The notes under the pieces are model-generated. The model searched no databases and had not been told where the DNA came from. It saw only the letters and a list, made by a program, of their open reading frames with translations. From assembly GCA_973895155.1 (NCBI GenBank), contig OZ316898.1:12710001-12774000 (forward strand): a stretch of 64,000 nt of DNA, in the 5' to 3' direction. Made by a program: the position numbers and the translations under genes. Every line of letters begins with the position of its first letter. Positions within the stretch are counted from its first letter, which is position 1. Shown here piece by piece: positions 50,861-61,600 of this stretch. Source of the stretch: Marsupella aquatica. Lineage: Eukaryota; Marchantiophyta.

Positions 50861-51055
50861 TTGTGCCTGGCTAAGTGACAGTTGGTGGATTCAAAGCTAT
50901 GGGGATTCCCAGATGAGCCGAAGAGAGCAAGCTTTCGCCTTCCTGTGCGTTCGAGTAGCACGAAACCCAAAATGGTACCAATGGAAATCATGCCAGAGAC
51001 TCCCGACAGAAGTAAGAATCCAGCCTGTTGCATAATTCGTGGGCTGTAATACATG
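50854..51055 (-). pseudogene. Sugar/inositol transporter (MFS) fragment A
   Basis: On the minus strand an open frame begins VMYYSPRIMQQAGF, continues GVSGMISIGTILGFVLLERTGRRKLALFG and ends soon after. YYSP in a transmembrane helix and the loop motif (D/E)R.GRRKL are hallmarks of the sugar-porter branch of the major facilitator superfamily, closest in style to plant inositol transporters. Only about 65 residues remain out of some 500, with no flanking coding sequence found, so it is a pseudogene fragment. A related piece occurs at 54,540-54,700. Confidence 0.7.
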
Positions 51056-51227
51056 ACGGTTCATTCCTGCCAGCTTGTTGATAGACCGGCACCTTGAGAC
51101 GTCGAAAACCTGTTATGCATATCAATGCAGTGCAATTCCGTCTGATCAAATGGATACTACGAATTCAAATCTACTAGATGCACATGAGTTCGTACTCACG
51201 AACCAACTCACGTCTTTCTTCATGCAG

Positions 51228-51527
51228 ATTTGGAATGTCGTGTTACGATTTCATCATTCCAGTCTGATTAAGAGCCTTTGTGAAGTCATCGCCCAAGCTC
51301 TCAAGAGTATGAAAGCTTGAATTTATGAAGCTTTGGACTGACCCCAATCAATACGAGAATAAGGGGATTCCGGTGCGGATTTAGAATGCCGTGGTGACAA
51401 TTTTCGTCATCCCTACCCAAGAGCCATTGTCGAAAGTCTTCGGCAAATTAAGCCTTTGGATATCGAAGCTTGAAGGTTGAACCATGAAGTTCTCGACTGA
51501 CTTCGATCAATGATAACTTTGAGGATG
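51228..51527 (+). repeat. About 150-bp tandem duplication
   Basis: Unit one starts near 51,228 (gatttggaatgtcgtg) and unit two near 51,382 (gatttagaatgccgtgg). Shared phrases follow in order: tcatcc, aagagcc.ttgt.gaagtc, tgaagcttgaa/gaagcttgaaggt, atgaag.t.tggactga and tcaat.a.ga. Non-coding, between transporter fragment A and the hydrolase pseudogene. Confidence 0.6.
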
Positions 51528-52183
51528 ACGAAGATGTTAAATGAACGTAGAGGAAATCAACTTTGTTGGGGCCGTTACGCGAGATCACACATCTGTGGCT
51601 GTTTCCCACGGCTGATTCGAAATAATCCCGTCGCAGGAGTTTGGCAGGAGTTTGGCAGTCGTTGCAAAAATCATCGTGAACAATTTATCGAACAACACCG
51701 AGAAGGACGTGACAAGAGGCTCCATGTAAAGCAAAGTAGCCCGGCAAACGGGACAATAGAGGGACCATGCCAGAGATCGGGCGGCAAGAATTATCCCTGG
51801 ACACAATTGGAACTTTCCAGCCTTTGAGGAGAAAAAGTGACGTTATGGTAAAAGTTGGTGGGGCTCTGGCAGAGGATTCGGCATGTCCCACATAAAGCAG
51901 TAACTTCACTTCGAGGGACCCGTCTCTTTGAATGCTTGAAAAGCATGACAGTGTACTGTGCGTTTACTCATTTGGGCCACAGACTCCACATGTTCGCTAG
52001 GTGGAGTGGCCCGAAGGGACTGACTGTCAGCACCTTCCACGCTTCCTATAGGTGTCCTCAACACGCAGGTCGAGCACTAGCTAGTAGCTCAAATTTGACA
52101 CCTCGATCGAACGACAATACTAGCTGAAGTTCGACCATGGTCCCATAGTCTGGAAGTAGTTTACGAAGCATTTTCTGATCTCT

Positions 52184-52888
52184 ATGGAGAGCATGAATGG
52201 CGGGGTCAAGCATGGAACGAAGTCCCACACATCGGTGGTCTCTCTGCCGTTACGTTTACTGCTACTGACGGTGGTTCGGTTCTGTCTAGTCGAAGTAGGA
52301 GCTAGCGAAGGCATCTCAAACAGCGGGCAGCCATGTTCCCTCAGGGATCCAGCAATGGATCCAACTCACGAAGTCTGCTATGGACACGATGTGGTATGGC
52401 AAATCCCGCCCAACCCCAAAGCAGTTCTGCTCCTCGCACACGGACGAGGCATGGAGTCGTTACAATTCTTCGATCCGGGACCCAATTGCAAGCAATGCTA
52501 TGGAATGCCGGAGTGCCGCACGGTGGTGCTGGAATCCCTACAGCGGCGGTACGCCACCATATCGGTAACTGCGTTATTGCCAGATTGGCCGATTGTGTCA
52601 ACCATCGTCAAAGAATGGAGATCACAGTACTCGTTGGACTCGCTGCCGGTGACGGCCTGAGGACACTCGAATGGCACCTATCTCGTGACGTTCCTCACTC
52701 AGACCCTTCCCATTCGGGCAATGGTGCTCACTTGCGGGGAAGGGGACCTCGGGGTGCACTCGTTTACGAGCGATGCAAACGACGTGATTTTTCCTTGGCT
52801 GGACTCCCATATTCTATCGTCCTCGGGACCCGCCTCGGGAGTTGCAATTCCAGATTCCCAGTCTCCTGCTCTCATTGCGATGATTTGA
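52184..52888 (+). pseudogene. Alpha/beta-hydrolase-like protein, copy A, with in-frame TGA before the GxSxG motif
   Basis: A single frame runs from ATG 52,184 to TGA 52,886 except for one TGA at 52,658-52,660 (codon 159). The N-terminus holds a hydrophobic signal-like segment (LPLRLLLLTVVRFCLVEVGA). Next come DVVWQIPPNPKAVLLLAHGRG, an oxyanion-type HG motif after a beta strand, and CKQCYGMPE. Immediately after the stop is GHSNGTYLVTFL, whose G-H-S-N-G fits the nucleophile elbow GxSxG (serine is codon 162). The end VHSFTSDANDVIFPWLDSHIL is shared with copy B. The arrangement resembles an uncharacterised plant alpha/beta-hydrolase-like family. Compared with copy B, about 70 residues before VHSF are missing. 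The stop and this deletion argue for a pseudogene; a sequencing error at the stop is possible. Substrate unknown. Confidence 0.65.
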
Positions 52889-54417
52889 CATTTGAGTGTT
52901 TTTCTGTGCTTGTAGTTTATGTTGCTTTAGTCTAACGACTGCGCAGCGAATCTCCAAATGGTCACAGAAATTCGGTTCATAATTCTTGTCCACGGCTATT
53001 GCGCATTTAGCTCTGCCTTCGCTGGCTAATTTGGTTTAAGCCCGCAGATATGTGTGCTACAATTCGACGTAGGACTTCGTCCGGAAATGGCCCGTGCACC
53101 GAAGTAGCCCAGTCACCCAGTGAGTAATCATCCTTCCTTGAAGATCCACAGTATCTTGCGAACATAAGCAATCCAGTACTCGTTTCCCGAAATATTGGCC
53201 AAAACGAATAGGAATCAACGGGTACCGTCTCTTAGAGATGTTCTTGAACGGTGTATCATCTTTCTTCTTGTGAGATTTGCAGCTTTGCCTTGTAATTAGT
53301 GCGTGAAGGAGTTCAATCGTTGCCAAGAGGCGGAATTGCAGGAGGCAAATGCTGTGATTTCCTTAGTAACATCATTCTGCGAGGGAAGAGACTCTTACTG
53401 TATCTACTTAGATTTCGATTAATAAGGTCGGCAAAGAGTGAGGATTTTGTCCTCCCAGAGCTTCGGGGACAGTGGCTGCTTACTGCATGTTTGCCAGGAT
53501 TGCTGCACTGGAATCTCTCCCACCAAACCCATGCAGACCACTCCACAGATTTGAGTTCACCCGTGAGAGTAGAGATGAGGTTGGGTGTAAAAGCGGATTC
53601 GATGCAATCATTCTGACGCCTATAATCAATATCCTGGTTACTTCATTATTTTCTAGTATGCAGTCTGATGAGAGTCCTACAGTCGCAATCTATATGCTAA
53701 GTAAAGGGCCCCCAAACTCTACTGCGACAAATTGACATAAGGGACTCCTGTATTCCACTCGCTTCCTTCATTCATTAAAGCCAGGATTCCAGGAAGCTCT
53801 CGTCCATGGCTCCATGCAATGTCACGTCGAGTGTGCAAATTTGTCACCCTACGATCTTCTACTCCAATAATTGAACGCACTACTGGGCCATCCGTAAGAT
53901 CGCTGTAGAAGTCGACGAAAAGGTTAGGTCATGAAGAATTAATTTATTGGTTTCCTGAGAATCCGAGCTCTTGTATACGAGAGCACTTACGGAAGTATTC
54001 CCATCCTACCCTCACTAATGGCTTTAGTTCCTTCAGGAGGCCTTCATCTAAGCTTTTGGACTTTATTATCCAAACTAATATATCAATTTTCCACTTCGAG
54101 GCAAAAAAACGAATCCGAGCTCATCGTGCACTTCTACTGGCTCGATCAATTTAGTTACTTCTGGTCGTTGTTGATAATATGAGAGCGAGAGGGAGAGGCA
54201 ATCAATTCTGCAGTCACATTATGTTTTACCTTGAAGATTCCGCTTTATTTCAACTAAGTGGGACACCATACAGAGTGGGAGGCTAGTAGAGGGAGAGCAG
54301 TGGCATTATTCTATTCGGCGAAGGGGTTTATCAGGGGAATTGAGAGTTGATGCAAATACTGTGCTTTACTGCACTGTGTTTTTATTATCTACGTCTTTTC
54401 CGGTGGATCAATGTCGA
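52889..54417. other. Spacer inside the segmental duplication
   Basis: No intact gene is seen. It includes the downstream part of copy A (blocks near 53,030 and 53,275 that match copy B) and about 0.9 kb of unmatched sequence (53,500-54,417). Open frames here have no recognisable domain. Confidence 0.45.
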
Positions 54418-54700
54418 TCAATTTGGATGCCCATAATTTGTGACCAAATCTGCTCTGTCACAAACCTGGTCTACAAAGTTACTACCCGTCACGTCTAGCA
54501 CTTTCTGATCTGTCATGTCGGATTCGGATGCAGTCGGTGTGTCTAGCCAAGTCACACTTGATGGATTCAAAGCTAAGAGGCGACATACCACGCCCAATAG
54601 TCCTATGGTTGCAATGATTCCAGACAAGCTGAAGAGAGCAGCCAAGCTTTCGCCGTCCAGTGCGATCTTTGAGCACGATAGGATTGGGCAGGTCCCACAC
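54418..54700 (-). pseudogene. Sugar/inositol transporter (MFS) fragment B, frameshifted
   Basis: On the minus strand one frame reads DRTGRRKL (around 54,650-54,675), the conserved sugar-porter loop. The next frame then reads LAALFSLSGIIATIGLLGVV, the following transmembrane helix. The two are joined only by a one-base frameshift near 54,650. A further open tail to 54,418 has no recognisable domain. It is collinear with fragment A but keeps a longer helix. Clearly non-functional. Confidence 0.65.
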
Positions 54701-54990
54701 AACGCAGTAAATGCCCTTCCAGGAACCCGTCGCTCTCAATGCTTGAAATGCATGACAGTCTACTCTGTGTCCACTCATTTGGGCCACTGACTCCACTTGT
54801 GCGCTAGGTGGAATAGTCCAAAGCGGCTCACTGTCAGCACCTTCCACGCTTTCTATCACTGTCCTCAACCTGCAGCTCGAGCACTTACTAGTAGCTCAAC
54901 CTTGAGACATCGATCGAGCGACAATACTAGCTGAAGTTCGACCATGGTCCCATAGTCTGGAAGTAATTTACGAAGCATTTTCTGATCTCT

Positions 54991-55454
54991 ATGAAGAGCA
55001 TGAATGGCGGGGTCAAGCATGGAACGAAGTCCCACACATCGGTGGTCTCTCTGCCGTTACGTTTACTGTTCCTGACGGTGGTTCGATTCTGTCTAGTCGA
55101 AGTAGGAGCTAGCGAAGGCTTCGACCCAAACAGCGGGCACCCCGGTCACAGAGGATCTATGCAGCTCTGGAGGCTGCTGGATGGATAGATAGCATTGGAT
55201 ATCTCAAGAAGAACCCCAGCGTGGAGGATTTTGAATCCGTGCTGTTGAAGGCCAAAGCCTCGCCTTACTGTGCGGCGTCCGGGGAGCTTTGCCTTATTGG
55301 TCATGTGAAGCAGGAACTGAGTATGGCGTTCGCCGTGCACTCCTTTACGAGCGATGCAAACGACGTGATTTTTCCTTGGCTGGACTCCCATATTCTGTCT
55401 TCGGGTGCTGAAGGATCAGATTTCCAGTCTCCCGCTCTCACTGCCACGCTTTGA
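54991..55454 (+). pseudogene. Alpha/beta-hydrolase-like protein, copy B, catalytic core deleted
   Basis: The N-terminal 43 residues from ATG 54,991 (MKSMNGGVKHGTK..., LPLRLLFLTVVRFCLVEVGA) are nearly identical to copy A. After GASEG the sequence jumps directly to a C-terminal segment in another frame, from about 55,140 to 55,454: IYAALEAAGWIDSIGYLKKN, HVKQELSMAFAVHSF and TSDANDVIFPWLDSHIL. The AHG and GxSxG region of copy A is absent. The N-terminal frame stops at 55,186-55,188. It is therefore a deletion-bearing pseudogene that preserves the part copy A has lost. Confidence 0.65.
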
Positions 55455-58400
55455 GCATTTTGCAGGCTTTGGAAATTCTAGAAATCTCTTAATCTACATC
55501 GAGAACTGTCGACAACATTTTCGATGGCTATCGCTCATTCGGCTCTAATAACGTTATCCGCTGCCCGTCTCTGCTTCAATGTGTTTCAAGCCAGCCGCTA
55601 TGTTCGCTAGATCGAATTCTTCTTTCAGAGCTCATGGCAGACAGTTGGGAATCATATGGTGGTGGGAGCTCGTCGAGGGCTGATTGAGTATGAATGCCTC
55701 ATTTGAAGGGTTGAAGTCTTCCAGAATATATCAAATCTCGTACTAATGATTTTTCAGAGACGGGAACAATCGACTTTCGTCTGGTTGGAGACCAAAGTCA
55801 CTACGAAGCGGAATTTCATAAGTTGGTCAGTTTCAGATTCTCTCTCAGTATCCGTGGCAGGTTCAACATCTGGCAACCTTTGAGCCTTTAAATTATCTAC
55901 AGAGAAAGGTTGAAAGTTGTTGGGCGTGGAATATAAAAGTCTGACGATGTACTGTTATCATGATCGGAATCGAAACTGGCATTCGATCGATCTCTTGCTC
56001 TCTAGTACAGCTGTGGACAACGCAAACATGTCTTTGAACTCAATTAAAAGTGATTAAAATTGTCTCTTAAAGACCGGGTAAGATGCGTCACATTAGTCAG
56101 GATGTTAGAAGTCGTTATTCCCCTGCTTTGCATCCATGCTACCTTTCATGTCAGTATACCGATAGATTCAGCTGTCGAGTACTGGATGAAAAGAGGTTCT
56201 TTCATTGTGTAAACTTACCTATTGTACAGAATTAACTGGTCTGGGGATAATTGAATTTGAACACAAATGAATGCTTCTTCCAAACAATTTTCTAGCTCCT
56301 CGTTATCCGAGAGATTCAAGAATAAACGCAATCAGTGGGTTTCAGAAAAACGGTTTCATTGTATCGTTTTTCTTTCGAGCTTTGCAGCTTTACCATGAAA
56401 TTAGCGCGTTAAAGCAATCCAATCATTTCCAAGAGGTGGCCAGTGCACGAGGCGAGTGAAGTCTCCTACATAAATGGGTCGTCACGTAAAAAAACCGTTG
56501 TGCTCTCCAAGACTTGATGATTAAATCTTACCCCAATCCATTGTAGTACTGGCTGCACTTGCCTCCACAGAGATTCTATATCTACTGGGGTCCGAATTTA
56601 AGACTGGACTGTTTGAAAATCAATCAGTGTTTCCCGGTGTACTTGAATGAACATCTCGATAACTTACACTGAATCGAAACACACGAATTCAAGCTACAAG
56701 AAGAGGACTACTGCCATGACTGCAGATTTAGACAGGAAAATAAGCCACAGAATATTCTCAACATATACAGAGATCAACCTACAAGGTATCAATTGACGCG
56801 ACAATTACGAAATTCCAGAAGACAGATACCTCTGCTCATAATAGCTCCTAACATCATCTGAGCGTTGGACCGAATTGATTGTCAGTCAAAATTGCAAGCT
56901 CAGAACTCGTTTCGGCCTGGTTTATTTGTACCAACCGTAGTACTAAAGAACCTATTCTTTAGGCCAGTCAAACCTACATTTCCAAATGTCCCTATTTGAA
57001 GTGAGGTCTCTTGTCTCTTCCCTTGATAACCACCCCCCTGGGTAACACGACTACTTCAGTTCCAGCTTTGCTCTAATTGAACCTTTCCAAATGTCCCCAA
57101 TTGAAAGGGAGCGCTCCTTTTCCCTGATCTTCCCCCTGTACCACTACTACTATAGTTGTAATTGAGATACTGATCAATCCGTCAGCAACTAAAGTCTAGC
57201 CTACACGTAAACAATTGGGTTTCTACTTAGACTAAAAAGTGTTACGACTTCACCCGCGGTTTCCTTAGTGGGTGAGTAAATAATTAACCGAATACAGCTT
57301 CCTTTTCAAAAAATTAAAACCAAGCACAAAGAAATTGTTGCAGGCTAGCCAGTCAAACAACCTGGCAGCAATACGCGCACAATGCTGCCCAAGGGCAATC
57401 ATTCACAGACTATTTCCTACTGGCAGAACAAACTGAGGGGTGCTTCCTGACTTCCAATCTGGGAGTGGGTGCAACTATATGGCGGGGTATAAACAGCAAC
57501 TCATCGAGAAAGAAAGACCACCAGTTATGTTTCGGGTTTGAATGTGAGAACTGGATCAAAACATATGGTTGAGTCCCCAAATGACAATCCCAATACCACA
57601 TTGCTTGCAGTATTGATCCCGGTATATGAGTTGCAAAAGAGATTCCAATACCAGAGTGCATTCAGGTTTGATATAAGAAAAAAGATGACATAGGAGATGC
57701 AAAGATATATTAGACTAGGACACAGTGCAAATGTCATCTGATGTTGGTACACTACACTGACAGATCGAACACCACGCAAACTTACATCCCATCCTCCCAT
57801 GTAGTCTGCATTCTTTGTTGCGACAGGGTTTTATTAATTTGGGTTGTTCAATTTTGACCAAATTATTTGGCCCAAGTGCCTTCCCGATTGCTGCACCTGC
57901 AATCTTGTAGTGTATAAGAATCGCCTGAAGGGAGGAATGATAGTTCACTTGATGGGCTGGAGGTTTGAGATTTCTCTGGAGTCAGTGACTCAATGCGTGT
58001 TGTGTGGTGAGATTTTCTCGGGCCCGCTCTACATCCATCAATTATCAGTTTCTCACAATGAAGTAGGCCTGACTACCGGGAAGCTTTATGAGGAAGCTAA
58101 CCTGAGCAAATTCAGAGGCGTTCTGGGTCTGATGGAAAGCAGTGAAGTACATGCAGCACACCGAGAACACGATTGAAATCACACTGATTATCTTATCTGA
58201 GCAATGCGTCGCTTTCAATCTATTACTACTACGTATACGATGTCATCTGCAACAAGACCAATTGGACCAATGTGACCAATCAGATTGAGCAATTGAAGGG
58301 TTGGTTGAACCTATGTATGGCTTCCGGGTCGCATCGTCAACAGGGCCAACTTTCCCTTCGAGAAATTCTCCAAAGTCATATGTTAATGTCCAACACTTCG

Positions 58401-58560
58401 TTTCTGAATATGAGCATTCAAGTTCGAAGCATCACGTGAATTGTACAATGGAAGGAAGGAGGCTTGGCCAGAGTGTAAAACTTGCCAATTTCCCATCTAG
58501 CCAGAGACCCCATTAGCCTACGTCAATCGAAATTCATTCTAACTGGAAAGATGCTCTTAA
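55455..58560. other. Intergenic, no gene recognised
   Basis: The first ~1.1 kb is the decayed downstream part of duplication copy B. A small tandem pair with tttccaaatgtccc.a.ttgaa lies at about 56,980-57,140. Open frames near 57,410-58,180 have no recognisable domain, and I see no splice structure. Confidence 0.45.
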
Positions 58561-58690
58561 GGCCTACTCATTAGAGTGAAAGGTCTAGATAGGGACTAAA
58601 TGAACTTGGAAGTGCAAGTGTAAAACTGGGATTGGATGCAGGATAAGTCTCTGAAGATGTAATGACTTAGCTTAAATGTTCTCGCACGTC
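58560..58690 (+). repeat. Dispersed repeat D, copy 5
   Basis: ggcctactcattagagtgaa, aggtctaga, actgggattggatgcagg, agtctctgaagatgtaatga and tctgtttattttaag are collinear with copies 3 and 4 near 48 kb, at lower identity. Confidence 0.5.
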
Positions 58691-61600
58691 TGTTTATTTT
58701 AAGTATATAGCTCGATTTTAAACAACTCCTTGGTCAAAAGACTTTGTGGGTCATAATGCCCCAGCTAACGAGCTGAGGGCTTGGGTAGAATTTGGAGGGG
58801 CTATTATGGCCCACACTTAAATGTCTAGGAGAGTCTTATTTCAGTCAAGGTGAAGAAAAAGTTGGGATCCTTATTTCTATGGTGCATTCTTCCCTTACAA
58901 GAGACCAAACATTAAGAAGATAGAAATTAGTTTGAGGACCCCTTGGTTCTGTAACTTTATTTTATTGAACTATTTGTAGCCATGAAGAGTTGCACATTGG
59001 AATAGATAAATGAGAGGACAAAGATTAAACCTATTCTAAATAAAGTGAATTTTAAAGGTAGTTAGGATAATTTCATTGAAGACAAATAAGAGTACATTCA
59101 TGAAGAAAATTCTCCATGCAAAATGTTTTCCTTAGTACCTCTATGTGTATACAATAGATGTAACATTCCACATAGTTCATGCAAAATGTTAAGTTTTTAA
59201 TCTTGGGCAGGTGAGGGTATGGATAGTATAAAATATATATATTATGATGAAGGGTCATGCATGGTTTTCTCTTTTTCTTCTTGCTTGGAAATAGTGCACA
59301 CCAAACATAATTTACTTGTTGGTTATTCCTTTCACTTGTTCAGGTTTTCTTTTTTTACACCCAAAACAACACGTCAAATTTGAATAATGACCACGCCATT
59401 TTTTTTGGCCCAACAATGTGTAGTTTTTGATGTGCAGCAAACAATGTTTAATTGTGGGCAAGCAAGAATAACTTTGAAGAGGAGGCTCGCCAAACTAATC
59501 CTTTTCTTCACAACCATATCGCCAGTATACGTCAGTGTTGTATATCCTGCGCTTAGTAAGTTTCAAGCGAGCATCCCACTTAATGCTGAAGTGCACTTTC
59601 TTGTTAACACTTATAGATCGATAATTACTAGACTAGGTAAGTAAAGGCTCAATACAATCATTGCATCCACTCTCACCGTCCTCACCCTGACTTGTTCACG
59701 GTTACTTTAATGCTCTCTGTTTTGTCATTGTTGGATGCTCTTTCAAAGGCCTCATTGGAACATAAACATGTCAGTGTTTGGCAGCAACCTCACAACTCGT
59801 AGGTGGCTCATGGAACACTAGCAGGGGCATTGGGAGCTCATAAAGGCCGAGTCATTCCAAAAATATATTATCTTTTGCTTTGTGTATTTTGCATGATCAA
59901 CTAGAAAACGCATAGTTTTTAATCATGTTGTGGTAATTTAACCAAGATTGTTGTGCGTAGTGTATTTGGAAGGTTAGTTTTTTCCCAAATGAAGACAATA
60001 TGTAACTATTTTCAAAGAATCTCTACTACTACTTTTACTACGAAATAACAAGAATTTGCGCTATCCTCTTGGCTGCATGCTCCCTGTCTGTCAGTGAGGA
60101 GATGGCACAATTAAATATAATATGTTTGCCTTTACTCGTTTATAAAGCATTCATTCAAAAATAAAATAAAATGTTTTTGAGCCAGGTCGGCATGGAATCT
60201 TATAGCTGACTCGATGTTCCACCCTTTCAGTGTTCCATGGCAGTGTTGACTGTAAATAAACGGCCCTTGAGATCATGAAAGAAAATAAAACCAAAAGCCA
60301 ATATTCCCACGTCTGGCATATCATGTCCATTTGATCAATGGGAGTAGTCACAGTAGTAGGCCTGATCCAAACTGACTGATACTTCGAAGAATTCTTTGAA
60401 CAAAAGGTTTTTTCTTGTGAGCTCCTCTTGTGATGGTGGTAGCATTCCCCTCTTTTCCTGTTTTTGCTACCCGCCTCCTGACCTGGCTGTTTTTGGTTGG
60501 CTGACACTGATTTACTCTCGGCCTCAGGTTGTTTTGTGTCCCTTGGATCCTCTGCGTTGCCTCCGCCGCTGTGGTGCTTGGTTATTGTGTGCTCTTTTCC
60601 TGTGCCCCATTGGTGTTTGCCGCAGTGGCTTCTGGAATAAACTGGTGCTCAGCCGCACCTTAAACGAAAACAAAAAGGCTTGCAGGCAACTAATTTGGTA
60701 AATGTTACGAGCTGTTTTCCTCTCACTGTTTTCTGTTGTTGTATTCTTGTTGAAATCAGTGTTTCCTAAATATTGGGAGGAAAGTTGATCAGCTAGCTTG
60801 GGTCTACTAGAGCTGGCTGTCTGTTGCTACCCCTTGCCCTTAAATCACCACTTCGCCTGATCAAACCTGATAATATCAGTTCTCATTATGATTAGTTATT
60901 TTCCTGCAATTGTAGAGGAGAGAATATGAGAAAAGGGGGAAGGGTTTGGATACATCCCTTTCATGATGTAGTGGTGTTTAAGCCTAATTACCATCGATAA
61001 AAATGAGGAAAATGTGTAAATGAGATGAGACAAGTCTTAATGCCCACTCTTTTCAATGTTCCTTGAAATGGTTTTTCTTTTATATAATTTTAACCGTGAA
61101 AACCCCACGGGAAGGGGGAAACAAGCAGCCCACTCTTTGAATGTTAATAAAGATGTTGCAAAATCATACATGATCATCATTTGGTCCTGAATGCCCATTC
61201 TTTGAATATTCATAGAAGTGATGACAAACCATGCATGAACAACATTTTATATACATGACATCTCATTGTTCTTTCCATCCACGTACATGAATTGTGGTGG
61301 GCCCCATGAGTCACGGTCTATAGATTTCATTCTAGAAACCTAGACCCCAACTCTAGTTTCTCATTAGAATTTATTACTAAAATCTGGGAATAATATCACA
61401 ATGACCTGTATGCTCAGCAAGAGGCAACAGTGATTTAACACAAAATTAACAACTAGTATAAGTTGTGGTGTTCCTTGGTGAGAAATCAATTGAGAGTTAC
61501 AACAAGAGTTAGAGCCAACTACAGACTACAGTAAATTATTACCTGAGAATTTTATGGAAAACCCTCCTCATCAAGCAGGGCTTATGGCATACAAAGTGAA

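Larger units (their letters stand above)
50850..56600. repeat. Decayed segmental duplication: transporter fragment plus hydrolase pseudogene, two copies
   Basis: Copy A spans about 50,860-53,500 and copy B about 54,480-56,600. Collinear blocks, A versus B: transporter fragment (50,880-50,945 / 54,550-54,680); hydrolase upstream and N-terminal exon (51,870-52,320 / 54,690-55,125), the best-conserved block; hydrolase C-terminal end (52,755-52,820 / 55,335-55,400); gttt.aagcc...cgctatgt-type phrase (53,030-53,070 / 55,580-55,620); ttgcagcttt.cc.tg.aattag (53,275-53,340 / 56,380-56,445). Spacing shifts between blocks show independent indels in each copy. Confidence 0.8.

Noticed and set aside
52658-52660. 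The TGA in the hydrolase-like ORF as a selenocysteine codon
   Set aside because: Land plants lack selenoprotein machinery, no stem-loop signal is evident, and the copy carries another deletion. A nonsense mutation or sequencing error is far more likely.
57844-58176. 110-residue plus-strand ORF
   Set aside because: No recognisable domain; an isolated open frame without splice context or repeats to support it.
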